Assembly (NCBI GenBank): GCA_020796225.1
Contig: CM036760.1
Span: forward strand, 1,691,001-1,755,000
Length of the DNA: 64,000 bases
DNA from: Arion vulgaris
Lineage: Eukaryota; Mollusca; Gastropoda; Stylommatophora; Arionidae
Direction of reading: 5' to 3'
Positions 24,961 through 36,455 of the stretch are shown here, one piece after another; the stretch's first letter is position 1; every line of letters begins with the position of its first letter. Made by a program: the position numbers and the translations under genes. The notes under the pieces are model-generated. The model saw nothing but the letters and a program-made list of their open reading frames with translations. It ran no database searches and was not told the DNA's origin.

Positions 24961-25346
24961 ATTGATAGGATCATAATCATTGCACTTTGGTGAGTAACCA
25001 TGGGTTCATAGATCGCTTTCTTACATAAGAAAATCTCATCTTCAGTGCACGACCTCCGTAGAACCGGCGAGGGTCTCAGATATAATTTTGAAGATGGTGA
25101 AGATATTTTTGTAGGAACATTTAAAAAAAAATCTTTTCTAATGAATTTTGCCCGGGCAGCTGTTTTCCAGCCTGTTCTTCTCGATTTTGAACTGATAATA
25201 ATTTTTTTACTTGCTCAAATGGAACACGGTACCTACGTTTTATCGTCCGTCTTCGATTGAGAAAATATTCAGATGGCTCCACGAGGAAACAAACCTTGTA
25301 CTTTTGTCACGAGAGACGAGCACTTTACCTATACACCACAGAGAAA
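24953..25346 (-). mobile_element. SINE-like element (type C), minus copy
   Basis: On the minus strand it starts CTCTGTGGTGTATAGGTAAA with a GTCTCGTGAC segment and a TTCCTCGTGGAGCCATCTG block. It ends in a short TCAA-type tail (TTGATTGATTGAT on the plus strand at 24,953). The plus-strand copy at 37,685-38,095 has the same order: GTAGAGGTAAG, GTCTCTCGTGCCAAA, TTCCTCGTGGGGCCATCTG, then the tail. A tRNA-like head is plausible but degenerate. Confidence 0.7.
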
Positions 25347-25620
25347 TCAAGTATCACTAACATCAACATAAGAAATAAATAATCACTAACATCATCATAA
25401 GAAAGAGATAATCACTAACATCAGCATAAGAAATAAAGTATCACTAACATCAACATAAGAAAGAGATAAAGTATCACTAACATCAACATAAGAAAGAGAT
25501 AAAGTATCACTAACATCAACATAAGAAAGAGATAAAGTATCACTAACATCAACATAAGAAAGAGATAAAGTATCACTAACATCAACATAAGAAATAAAGT
25601 ATCACTAACATCAACATAAG
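25347..25620. repeat. 33-bp array derived from a LINE segment
   Basis: About eight units with ATCACTAACATCAACATAAG followed by AAAGAGATAAAGT. The same segment occurs once at 24,706 as CACCAACATCAATATAAG inside a related LINE fragment. The array therefore arose from LINE coding sequence immediately upstream of the EKQRMKWFGHL motif. Confidence 0.88.
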
Positions 25621-25920
25621 AAAGAAAGTTTGGACATAGTCTTGCTTGAATTACATTGAGAAACAAAGAATGAAGTGGTTCGGCCACTTACTTTATAAGA
25701 CTGTAACCAAATTCCACTGTATATACAGTCTTCTGCAACAGAACATCGAGAAAGAAGAAGGCGAGAGAAAGACCACAAAAATGATGGATAGATGACATAG
25801 CGGAATCCTGTCAAAAAGCAAAAATAAATATCACACAAGCCGCTAGAGCAGCACAAGACAAAAACAGAAAACCACAACACTGGACTATATTCTGATAACA
25901 GTGTGACGACAAAAGTAAAA
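25590..25920 (+). pseudogene. LINE C-terminus and 3' end
   Basis: Continues directly from the 33-bp array. It codes in shifting frames for EKQRMKWFGHL, then RREKDHKNDG (degraded GRPR block), SCQKAKINITQAARAAQDKN and a stop. The end ACAGTGTGACGACAAAAGTAAA also occurs in the LINE tail at 61,440-61,915. Belongs to the same family as 24,660-24,960. Confidence 0.7.
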
Positions 25921-25942
25921 AGAAGCCATATGATTCTATTTG

Positions 25943-28900
25943 TTGTTATGTTATCTGAGAGTTTAACATGTCTAACATTTGTTGCAGTCTGAGAGTTTAA
26001 CATGTCTAACATTTGTTGCAGTCTGAGAGTTTTACATGTCTAACATTTGTTGCAGTCTGAGAGTTTAACATGTCTAACATTTGTTGCAGTCTGAGAGTTT
26101 AACATGTCTAACATTTGTTGATATGTTATCTGAGAGTTTAACATGTCTAACATTTGTTGATATGTTGTCTGAGAGTTTAACATGTCTAACATTTGTTGAT
26201 ATGTTATCTGAGAGTTTAACATGTCTAACATTTGTTGATATGTTATCTGAGAGTTTAACATGTCTAACATTTGTTGCAGTCTGAGAGTTTAACATGTCTA
26301 ACATTTGTTGATATGTTATCTGAGAGTTTAACATGTCTAACATTTGTTGATATGTTTGTCTGAGAGTTTAACATGTCTAACATTTGTTGATATGTTATCT
26401 GAGAGTTTTACATGTCTAACATTTGTTGATATGTTTGTCTGAGAGTTTAACATGTCTAACATTTGTTGATATGTTATCTGAGAGTTTTACATGTCTAACA
26501 TTTGTTGATATGTTATCTGAGAGTTTAACATGTCTAACATTTGTTGATATGTTATCTGAGAGTTTAACATGTCTAACATTTGTTGATATGTTATCTGAGA
26601 GTTTAACATGTCTAACATTTGTTGATATGTTTGTCTGAGAGTTTAACATGTCTAACATTTGTTGATATGTTATCTGAGAGTTTTACATGTCTAACATTTG
26701 TTGATATGTTTGTCTGAGAGTTTAACATGTCTAACATTTGTTGATATGTTATCTGAGAGTTTAACATGTCTAACATTTGTTGATATGTTTATCTGAGAGT
26801 TTAACATGTCTAACATTTGTTGATATGTTTGTCTGAGAGTTTAACATGTCTAACATTTGTTGATATGTTATCTGAGAGTTTAACATGTCTAACATTTGTT
26901 GATATGTTATCTGAGAGTTTAACATGTCTAACATTTGTTGATATGTTATCTGAGAGTTTAACATGTCTAACATTTGTTGATATGTTATCTGAGAGTTTAA
27001 CATGTCTAACATTTGTTGATATGTTATCTGAGAGTTTAACATGTCTAACATTTGTTGATATGTTATCTGAGAGTTTAACATGTCTAACATTTGTTGCAGT
27101 CTGAGAGTTTAACATGTCTAACATTTGTTGATATGTTATCTGAGAGTTTTACATGTCTAACATTTGTTGATATGTTTGTCTGAGAGTTTAACATGTCTAA
27201 CATTTGTTGATATGTTATCTGAGAGTTTTACATGTCTAACATTTGTTGATATGTTTGTCTGAGAGTTTAACATGTCTAACATTTGTTGATATGTTATCTG
27301 AGAGTTTAACATGTCTAACATTTGTTGATATGTTATCTGAGAGTTTAACATGTCTAACATTTGTTGATATGTTATCTGAGAGTTTAACATGTCTAACATT
27401 TGTTGATATGTTATCTGAGAGTTTTACATGTCTAACATTTGTTGATATGTTTGTCTGAGAGTTTAACATGTCTAACATTTGTTGATATGTTATCTGAGAG
27501 TTTTACATGTCTAACATTTGTTGATATGTTTGTCTGAGAGTTTAACATGTCTAACATTTGTTGATATGTTATCTGAGAGTTTAACATGTCTAACATTTGT
27601 TGATATGTTTATCTGAGAGTTTAACATGTCTAACATTTGTTGATATGTTTGTCTGAGAGTTTAACATGTCTAACATTTGTTGATATGTTATCTGAGAGTT
27701 TAACATGTCTAACATTTGTTGATATGTTATCTGAGAGTTTAACATGTCTAACATTTGTTGATATGTTATCTGAGAGTTTAACATGTCTAACATTTGTTGA
27801 TATGTTATCTGAGAGTTTAACATGTCTAACATTTGTTGATATGTTATCTGAGAGTTTAACATGTCTAACATTTGTTGATATGTTATCTGAGAGTTTAACA
27901 TGTCTAACATTTGTTGCAGTCTGAGAGTTTTACATGTCTAACATTTGTTGATATGTTATCTGAGAGTTTAACATGTCTAACATTTGTTGATATGTTTGTC
28001 TGAGAGTTTAACATGTCTAACATTTGTTGATATGTTATCTGAGAGTTTAACATGTCTAACATTTGTTGATATGTTATCTGAGAGTTTAACATGTCTAACA
28101 TTTGTTGATATGTTATCTGAGAGTTTAACATGTCTAACATTTGTTGATATGTTATCTGAGAGTTTTACATGTCTAACATTTGTTGATATGTTATCTGAGA
28201 GTTTTACATGTCTAACATTTGTTGATATGTTATCTGAGAGTTTTACATGTCTAACATTTGTTGATATGTTATCTGAGAGTTTTACATGTCTAACATTTGT
28301 TGATATGTTATCTGAGAGTTTTACATGTCTAACATTTGTTGATATGTTTGTCTGAGAGTTTAACATGTCTAACATTTGTTGCAGTCTGAGAGTTTTACAT
28401 GTCTAACATTTGTTGATATGTTATCTGAGAGTTTTACATGTCTAACATTTGTTGATATGTTATCTGAGAGTTTTACATGTCTAACATTTGTTGATATGTT
28501 TGTCTGAGAGTTTAACATGTCTAACATTTGTTGCAGTCTGAGAGTTTTACATGTCTAACATTTGTTGCAGTCTGAGAGTTTTACATGTCTAACATTTGTT
28601 GATATGTTTGTCTGAGAGTTTAACATGTCTAACATTTGTTGATATGTTATCTGAGAGTTTTACATGTCTAACATTTGTTGATATGTTATCTGAGAGTTTA
28701 ACATGTCTAACATTTGTTGATATGTTATCTGAGAGTTTAACATGTCTAACATTTGTTGATATGTTATCTGAGAGTTTAACATGTCTAACATTTGTTGATA
28801 TGTTATCTGAGAGTTTAACATGTCTAACATTTGTTGATATGTTATCTGAGAGTTTAACATGTCTAACATTTGTTGATATGTTATCTGAGAGTTTAACATG

Positions 28901-30599
28901 TCTAACATTTGTTGATATGTTATCTGAGAGTTTAACATGTCTAACATTTGTTGATATGTTATCTGAGAGTTTAACATGTCTAACATTTGTTGATATGTTA
29001 TCTGAGAGTTTAACATGTCTAACATTTGTTGATATGTTATCTGAGAGTTTAACATGTCTAACATTTGTTGATATGTTATCTGAGAGTTTAACATGTCTAA
29101 CATTTGTTGATATGTTATCTGAGAGTTTAACATGTCTAACATTTGTTGATATGTTATCTGAGAGTTTAACATGTCTAACATTTGTTGCAGTCTGAGAGTT
29201 TAACATGTCTAACATTTGTTGCAGTCTGAGAGTTTAACATGTCTAACATTTGTTGCAGTCTGAGAGTTTAACATGTCTAACATTTGTTGATATGTTATCT
29301 GAGAGTTTAACATGTCTAACATTTGTTGCAGTCTGAGAGTTTAACATGTCTAACATTTGTTGCAGTCTGAGAGTTTTACATATCTAACATTTGTTGCAGT
29401 CTGAGAGTTTAACATGTCTAACATTTGTTGATATGTTATCTGAGAGTTTAACATGTCTAACATTTGTTGCAGTCTGAGAGTTTAACATGTCTAACATTTG
29501 TTGATATGTTATCTGAGAGTTTAACATGTCTAACATTTGTTGATATGTTTGTCTGAGAGTTTAACATGTCTAACATTTGTTGATATGTTATCTGAGAGTT
29601 TAACATGTCTAACATTTGTTGATATGTTATCTGAGAGTTTAACATGTCTAACATTTGTTGATATGTTATCTGAGAGTTTTACATGTCTAACATTTGTTGA
29701 TATGTTATCTGAGAGTTTAACATGTCTAACATTTGTTGATATGTTATCTGAGAGTTTAACATGTCTAACATTTGTTGATATGTTATCTGAGAGTTTAACA
29801 TGTCTAACATTTGTTGATATGTTATCTGAGAGTTTAACATGTCTAACATTTGTTGATATGTTATCTGAGAGTTTAACATGTCTAACATTTGTTGATATGT
29901 TATCTGAGAGTTTAACATGTCTAACATTTGTTGCAGTCTGAGAGTTTAACATGTCTAACATTTGTTGCAGTCTGAGAGTTTTACATATCTAACATTTGTT
30001 GCAGTCTGAGAGTTTAACATGTCTAACATTTGTTGATATGTTATCTGAGAGTTTAACATGTCTAACATTTGTTGCAGTCTGAGAGTTTAACATGTCTAAC
30101 ATTTGTTGATATGTTATCTGAGAGTTTAACATGTCTAACATTTGTTGATATGTTTGTCTGAGAGTTTAACATGTCTAACATTTGTTGATATGTTATCTGA
30201 GAGTTTTACATGTCTAACATTTGTTGATATGTTATCTGAGAGTTTAACATGTCTAACATTTGTTGATATGTTATCTGAGAGTTTAACATGTCTAACATTT
30301 GTTGCAGTCTGAGAGTTTAACATGTCTAACATTTGTTGATATGTTATCTGAGAGTTTTACATGTCTAACATTTGTTGATATGTTTGTCTGAGAGTTTAAC
30401 ATGTCTAACATTTGTTGATATGTTATCTGAGAGTTTTACATGTCTAACATTTGTTGATATGTTTGTCTGAGAGTTTAACATGTCTAACATTTGTTGATAT
30501 GTTATCTGAGAGTTTAACATGTCTAACATTTGTTGATATGTTATCTGAGAGTTTAACATGTCTAACATTTGTTGATATGTTTGTCTGAGAGTTTAACAT
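25943..30599. repeat. 4.7-kb satellite of mixed 34/39/40-bp units
   Basis: About 120 units sharing GAGAGTTTAACATGTCTAAC and ATTTGTTG. They end in one of three linkers: ATATGTTATCT (39 bp), ATATGTTTGTCT (40 bp) or CAGTCT (34 bp). A TTTACATG/TTAACATG variant is superimposed. The order is not random: a rare TATGTTTATCT junction at 26,784 recurs at 27,604, exactly 820 bp later with the same neighbours, and a rare ACATATCT at 29,378 recurs 605 bp later. All ORFs of MLDMLNSQ or LTCLTFVDM type are repeat artefacts. Confidence 0.97.
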
Positions 30600-31003
30600 A
30601 ACTGTCTTCTTCTTCTTCGTAGTGTTTGGTTTCGTATGCTCATTTATATCATGAGATGGGTTGCCTCTATGAAGCTGCATGTCAGTTGGAGTTCCTCGAG
30701 AGTTCTTCATAGCTTGCTCAGTAAGCTTCGTTCAATAGGCCATGCTTCGTTTTGTTGGTGTATTTATGATGAACATGACTGCAGGATGAGCTCTGGAGTC
30801 TGTGTTTCTGTCTGGCATGCACACTGTGCAGTCTAAGTAGACTTTATTCTGTGCATGTGATCCACTGGAGAATAATTTTATTATGTTCTGAGAGTTTATA
30901 ATCTAATATACTAATAAAAACAATGTAATACGAATAACTCCACCCTAAAAAAAAACCACAAAGGAGATTATAGTAGAGGAGAAAAGAATAATGAAATAGA
31001 ATA
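30600..31003. other. Unassigned, possible dispersed-repeat end
   Basis: No gene. The stretch begins with CTTCTTCTTCTTCG, the complement of the AAG-rich tails that end several LINE copies here (for example 48,298). An antisense LINE or SINE 3' end is therefore possible, but no diagnostic protein motif was found. Confidence 0.4.
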
Positions 31004-31372
31004 GTTGAAATGTTTGGGACAGCTATATAAAGAAAGATGGAAATGTTTGGACAGCTATATAAACAAAGATGGAAATGTTTGGGACAGCTGTATAAACAAA
31101 GATGGAAATGTTTGGACAGCTATATAAACAAAGATGGAAATGTTTGGACAGCTATTTAAACAAAGATGGAAATGTTTGGGACAGCTATATAAACAAAGAT
31201 GGAAATGTTTGGGACAGCTATATAAAGAAAGATGGAAAGCTTGAGTCTATATAAACAAAGATGGAAATGTTTAGGGACAGCATTTAAACAAAGATGGAAA
31301 TGTTTGGACAGCTATTTAAACAAAGATGGAAATGTTTGGGACAGCTATATAAACAAAGATGGAAATGTAGAA
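31004..31372. repeat. 33-bp tandem array
   Basis: About eleven units containing AACAAAGATGGAAATGTTTG and GACAGCTATATA. Single G losses (TTTGGGACAG/TTTGGACAG) are common. Confidence 0.94.
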
Positions 31373-31479
31373 AAATAAATCAACGAAGAATTAGAATGTA
31401 TGAGACAAATTCAAATCATTGACAAATATGAGAATCACAGCTTAAGGACACAGTCTAAACTCCATAATACTATCAAATG

Positions 31480-31912
31480 CAACAACATCACAGGTGCAAT
31501 GCAACAGCATCACCCAGTGCAATACAACAACATCACACATGCACATACAACAACATCACAGTGTCACATAAATCAACATCACAGAGTGTACATAAATGCA
31601 ATCAACATCACACAGGTGCACATGCAACAACATCAAGAGTGCACATACAACAACATCACACATGCACATACAACAACATCACACAGTGAACATGCTACAA
31701 CATCACACGGTGCACAAACAACAAACACAACGGTGAACATGCAATCAACATCACACGGTGCACTTGCAATAACATCACATGGTGCACATGCAACAACACC
31801 ACACTGCACATATAAAAACATCAACAGTGCACATACAACAACATCCACACAGTGCACATAAAAACAGCACACAGTGCAACATAGAACAACAGCACACGGC
31901 ACATCAACAACA
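31480..31912. repeat. ~24-bp tandem array
   Basis: Degenerate units on ACAACAACATCACACAGTGC plus ACAT, about 17 copies, with lengths between 21 and 27 bp. Confidence 0.9.
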
Positions 31913-31924
31913 ATACAACGAGAA

Positions 31925-32180
31925 ATAAAAGGAGGACAAGCAAGTTTTTGTGGCAGACATTAAGAATATAGAATGTCAGACGCCCACACATGGCTCTGAA
32001 ATAAAATCTGAGAAACAAGAGTTGCAAACATTAAGAATGCAGAATGCCAGACGCACACACATGGCTCTGAAATAAAATCCGAGAAACAAGAGGGTTAGGG
32101 GACGACCTAGAGATACATAGAGACGATCTGCATAAGTAGATAGACAAAACGAAGAGGCAGGTAAGAGCAACAGGAGACAT
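31925..32180 (+). pseudogene. LINE C-terminal fragment with internal duplication
   Basis: Encodes QNARRTHMALK, stop, NPRNKRVRGRPRDT, the conserved KRxRGRPRxT block of RTE-like C-termini. A segment of about 69 bp (ATTAAGAATATAGAATGTC ... AACAAGAG) is present twice (31,960-32,025 and 32,030-32,092). Frameshifts and stops show it is dead. Confidence 0.75.
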
Positions 32181-32324
32181 TTTTCTATATGCTCATTTTT
32201 AAACAATAATTTTAATCTGATACTTTTTGTGACAAGAAACCATATATGTGCTATTTGTATGATTTCATGCATATTATTTTGTCAGCTCTCAATAAAAGTG
32301 TATTATTTGTCTATAAATAAACCG

Positions 32325-32655
32325 GTAGATATCTTCTACTTCTTCTTTACCTCGACTCCTAGAGAAGCTTAAGTCCGCAACCAAGGCCTTCCAAACCCGC
32401 CTGTCCAAGGCCATCTTTTCCAGATTTTTAAACCCTCTCCCTATTTTTGCATTCCTCTCCAACTCCGTCTCCAGGTGTTCATGGGTCTTCCTACCTATAC
32501 TGCTGTGGGGTTCCATCGGAGATCCTGTCTGTGATACTGTCAGGGGTTTCCTCAGTGTGTGTCCTATCCATCGCCACATTTTGTCCCTTATCTGTTGTTC
32601 CAGCTGCCGTCGTTACGCTCTATCCCACAGTTCCCTTTTTGTGGTTTGTCATACG
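32325..32655 (-). pseudogene. Antisense LINE C-terminus (WRWIGHTLRK family)
   Basis: The minus strand encodes MWRWIGHTLRKPL, then in shifted frame the GRP-type block, ELERNAKIGRGF, LEKMALDRRVWKALVADL and a stop. It closely parallels the plus-strand LINE C-terminus at 48,060-48,290 (RRWRWIGHTRRN, LERMALERQAWKALVADL). 5' truncated. Confidence 0.85.
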
Positions 32656-32679
32656 GTAGATATTACACCAACTCAAATT

Positions 32680-33003
32680 TCAACTTCTCATTGTGAACAT
32701 ATCGTATAGTAATCTGTCTCATTAGAAACATATCGTATAGTAATCTTCTCATTGAAACATATCGTATAGTAATCTGTCTCATTGGAAACATATCGTATAG
32801 TAATCTGTCTCATTGGAAACATATCGTATAGTAATCTGTCTCATTAGAAACATATCGTATAGTAATCTGTCTCATTAGAAACATATCGTATAGTAATCTG
32901 TCTCATTGGAAACATATCGTATAGTAATCTGTCTCATTAGAAACATATCGTATAGTAATCTTTCTCATTGGAAACATATCGTATAGTAATCTTTCTCATT
33001 CAA
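32680..33003. repeat. 31-bp tandem array
   Basis: About eleven units with ACATATCGTATAGTAATCTG and TCTCATTGGAA; variants at TTAGAAAC/TTGGAAAC and CTG/CTT. Confidence 0.95.
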
Positions 33004-33199
33004 AACGTATATTAAATATCTTGAATTCTCTGAAAGGAGTTAGTTATTATTTATCAGCTTGTCTCGACTACAGCTCTGATCATAACTACATAAAAGCATG
33101 TCCTTAGGTTAAAAGGATCGTGCCTCGGCTTTAAAGAGTCATTAAATTCTACATAAGCAAACAACATACGTATATGTACTCTATATTGCTAACAATAAC

Positions 33200-33395
33200 A
33201 TTCAATGAATGATGTACTAATTTGTACAACTATTCAATGAATGATCTACTAATTTGTATTAACTATTCAATGAATGATGTAACTAATTTGTACAACTATT
33301 CAATGAATGTATGTACTATTTGCTACTAACTATTCAATGAATGATGTACTAATTTGTACAACTATTCAATGAATGATGTACTAATTTGTACAACT
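33200..33395. repeat. 32-bp tandem array
   Basis: Six units on CAACTATTCAATGAATGATG and TACTAATTTGTA. Confidence 0.94.
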
Positions 33396-33995
33396 CTAGT
33401 GTTGAAACTTGAGGTCAAACAATTTAACGTTGAAAATAAGTGTCAAAAGTGGAAACATAAGACCAGGACGAGTTTTCTATAAAACAACAAATATTTATAT
33501 AGATAACACTTGTCGAGTGTGACGTTGTAATTTAGTTTATCGTTGAAGAGGACACATCGTTATTTCTATAACACTTGTCTACAGCCGGACGTTGATTGGA
33601 TGAGCTCTAGGGCAGTGGCGAGTACTCACTCATATACACTATTATATACATAGGAAGGGGTCCGGATTTGGAGTCTCTACAGAATAGGAAGGAAGGAAGC
33701 TTAGTTGGCGGTCGATAGGTAAGTTTTATTACCCCAACCATTCTTATTTCTCAATCAGTATTTCAATGAAGAATGTCAACATGTAGTTTTTCAGTGAGAT
33801 AACAGTACGTATTATTGTTTGTTAATGGGCAGAGGAGAACCAAGAGGGAGTGACGACCTTCAAGGTGACGTAGTCATATTGGTTTTATACCGAATCAACG
33901 TAAAGACGCGCTTCTGTATTTAAAGTTGGTTAGAAGCAGCATGAATAATTTCTGACAGGAAGAACGAGAATTCAACAATCCTTACCAAGGGGAGC
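33396..33995. other. Unassigned intergenic
   Basis: Single-copy sequence with no coding frame or element end that I recognise. Confidence 0.45.
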
Positions 33996-33999
33996 AACA

Positions 34000-34190
34000 A
34001 ATAATAACACTCCTACCTACAAAGCATGTCGTAAGAGACGACTGAGGTAGGGCCTAGGGAAGCTACACTAGTCAACTAAAAATACATGATAAATGGGGTG
34101 TGCTGGCCTACTTGTAGGCGCATAACTGGTACAGCGTACAATCGCTATTAAGTCAGATCACATACAAATCACATACAGTTGTTTAACAAG
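34000..34190 (+). mobile_element. Dispersed repeat D, copy 1
   Basis: Contains GCATGTCGTAAGAGACGACT, then a GGAAGCTACACTAGT segment, CTGGCCTACTTGTAGGCGCA, TAACTGGTAC, ACGTACAATCGCT and CAGATCACATACAAATCACA. The same ordered blocks recur at 43,680-43,895, 54,985-55,440 and, inverted, at 61,975-62,235. No coding region; a SINE or LINE 3' end is likely. Confidence 0.8.
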
Positions 34191-34391
34191 AGGTCAACAT
34201 GGAGCGTTAGAAGAAGAAGAAGAAGAAGAACACTCCAAACAACTGAAATATCCAAGTTTAAAGTCAAGGAATAATTGAATATGATGACGTGGAATCAACT
34301 AACAGTGAACACATTGATATACATAACTGAGACATTTTGATATCACTAAATAGCGGCAGTCTGATGTTTAATTAGATGTTCGTTATTGGTT

Positions 34392-34880
34392 ATTACGAAT
34401 TATCAATTCAAATGTTGTATCAGTCCTAACAAATATCAGCGAGAGTTGGAAAATGTTGTATCAGTCCTAACAAATATCCGCGAGAGTTGGAAAATGACTA
34501 AAGATATAGAAAGCAAGTTGATTGCATTTGAAAATAAATGTCTGCGAAAAATAATGAACATACAATGGAACGAATTCAGGAGAAGTGATGAAATCAGAGA
34601 CATGTCTGGTCAACTACTAGTGACAACTGTTATAAGAAAAAGAAGATGGAGATATGTTGGGCATAACTTAAGAATGAAATGATCAACACATATCAAAGCA
34701 GGCATTGAAGTGGGATACAAAGAGTTCAAGAAAGAAAGGCCGACCTAAGGAGACCCTGAAACGAACTGTGCTGTGCCAGGTAAGAAATATCGGTCTCAGT
34801 TCCATGGAGGAGATTGAGCGAGTTGCCCAGGATAGAGCGGTATGGAGAAATTACAATGTAACGTGTAACGATACGAAGGA
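34392..34880 (+). pseudogene. LINE C-terminal fragment
   Basis: Parallels 2,590-3,010: SNVVSVLT, SWKMTKDIESKL, FENKCLRKIMNIQWNEFRRS, then RKRRWRYVGHNLR. A GRPKETLKRTV block and a final RVAQDRAVWRNY follow. A 47-bp piece (TGTATCAGTCCTAACAAAT...) is duplicated at its start. It has one frame change near 34,680 and no reverse transcriptase domain. Confidence 0.85.
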
Positions 34881-34884
34881 ATTG

Positions 34885-34970
34885 TTATTTTATTATTGGT
34901 TATTGGTTAATGAGCTGACATCACTAGGTGCTCATTCTCTCCCTAACATATTTCGAAAGGTATGCATACT
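34885..34970 (-). mobile_element. Short RNase H LINE 3' tail
   Basis: TTATTGGTTATTGGTTAATG, GACATCACTAGGTGCTCA and TATGCATACTGA match the complement of the RNase H LINE 3' end (compare 55,928-56,020). A short antisense 3' fragment wedged between two LINE pieces. Confidence 0.6.
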
Positions 34971-35465
34971 GAGGAAAATAAATATCAGAATACTAAGCGC
35001 ATGCATATTGCCAGTGGCAACGTATGGATGTGAAGCATGGACATTTAATAAAGCAGTGGAAAACATATATGTGATTTTGAATACAAGTGTTACAGAAGAG
35101 TCCTTCGTATATCATGGACAGAGAAGAGAACAGATAGATCTATCCAGAAAGAACTCAAAATCAAAGAAAACTGGTTGATGCAACAAATAAGAAAGATAAA
35201 ATTGAAGTATTTTGGACACATAAAAAGACATGAAGGGCTGGAGAAGACCATCATGGAAGAAGGCATATTGAAAAGTGAAGAAGAGGAAGACCACGGAGAA
35301 GATGGATTAAGCATGTAACTGATGGTTTGATCATGACGGCTGCAGAGGCAGGACATCTGGCCTATGAGAGAGAGAGAGAGAGAGAGAGAGTGAGAGAGAG
35401 AGAGGAATTTCCGAAGGACTGTTAGGGTGGCAAAGTTCTGCCCAGGTCAAACTATTTGATGATGA
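34960..35465 (+). pseudogene. LINE C-terminus and 3' end (HEGLE-type family)
   Basis: Codes for the end of a LINE ORF: ILSACILPVATYGCEAWTF, then QKELKIKENWLMQQIRKIKL (shifted), KYFGHIKRHEGLEKTIMEEG, EEEEDHGEDGLSM and a stop. A GA microsatellite follows, then GGCAAAGTTCTGCCCAGGTC and a GAT repeat. It is the best reference in this window for the family also seen at 4,540, 13,627-15,003 and 63,480. 5' truncated. Confidence 0.85.
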
Positions 35466-35700
35466 TGATGATGCATACAGATGATTATACAACTTTTGTT
35501 AAATAAGACACTCTCTGATGCATACAGATGATTATACAACTTTTGTTAAATAAGACACTCTCTGATGCATACAGATGATTATACAACTTTTGTTAAATAA
35601 GACACTCTCTGATGCATACAGATGATTATACAACTTTTGTTAAATAAGACACTCTCTGATGCATACAGATGATTATACAACTTTTGTTAAATAAGATGTA
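35462..35700. repeat. 47-bp tandem array on a LINE tail
   Basis: Five near-identical 47-bp units with GATGCATACAGATGATTATA and ACTTTTGTTAAATAAGACAC. It starts in the GATGATGATGATGAT tail of the preceding LINE. Confidence 0.95.
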
Positions 35701-35839
35701 CTCACTGAGATACTTCAAGAATATGGAATCAATTTGAGAATTCAGAAAATTGGTGAGCAACGTATGTATGCACAAGAACTCAGTTTATTTTAATGTTAGT
35801 CTGTTCTAAGAGAATGAAGACATGTGATTCTGATCTGAT

Positions 35840-35958
35840 CTGTATTCTAAGACATATGATAATCTAGCAGTGAAGACATATGGTAATCTAGCAGTGAGGA
35901 CATATGATAATCTAGCTGTGAGGACATACGATAATCTAGCTGTTAGGAATATGATAAT
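35840..35958. repeat. 24-bp tandem repeat
   Basis: Five units containing ATGATAATCTAGCTGTGAGG. Confidence 0.88.
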
Positions 35959-35987
35959 CTCTGAAATTTGCTCCGTTGACCAACATG

Positions 35988-36195
35988 ACATGTGATACTG
36001 TTCAGCATGTAGATAGGACATGTGATACTGTTCAGAATGTAGATAGGACATGTGATGCTGTTCAGCATGTAGGGAGGACATGTGATAATGTCCAGCTTGC
36101 AGTAAGGACATATGATGCTGTCCAGCTTGTAGATAGGACATGTGATGCTGTCCAGCTTGTAGATAGGACATGTGATGCTGTCCAACATGTAGTGA
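35988..36195. repeat. 30-bp tandem repeat
   Basis: Seven units with ACATGTGATGCTGTCCAGC and TTGTAGATAGG. Two subtypes (TTCAGCATG and TCCAGCTTG) occupy the left and right halves. Multiple-of-3 unit length explains the overlapping ORFs. Confidence 0.9.
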
Positions 36196-36339
36196 AGTTT
36201 GTTCCGTTGACCAACAAACAACATCGAATCCACAAAACTCTTCATATCATATTGAAGTCGATACGATGAAGAGAAACACTCTAATTTCAACTCGATTTTC
36301 TCTTCGATTTATTTCATTATAGTCTTTGCTTGTTTGATT

Positions 36340-36392
36340 ATCATTATTATTATGTCGATAATTATGTCGATAATTATGTCGATAATTATGGT
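36340..36392. repeat. 12-bp tandem repeat
   Basis: Four copies of ATTATGTCGATA. Confidence 0.85.
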
Positions 36393-36455
36393 GGAAACAA
36401 AAATCGAGGATAGACGAGACAGAGGAAGACAGAGAGAGAGAAAATGTTGAATAGT

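Noticed and set aside
26040..30568. Many MLDMLNSQ / LTCLTFVDM ORFs up to 208 codons
   Set aside because: Generated by 39-bp units, open on both strands; interrupted wherever a 34- or 40-bp unit shifts the frame.
25943..30599. CRISPR-like array
   Set aside because: Short regular repeats but no unique spacers; linkers are three recurrent variants, and the context is eukaryotic.
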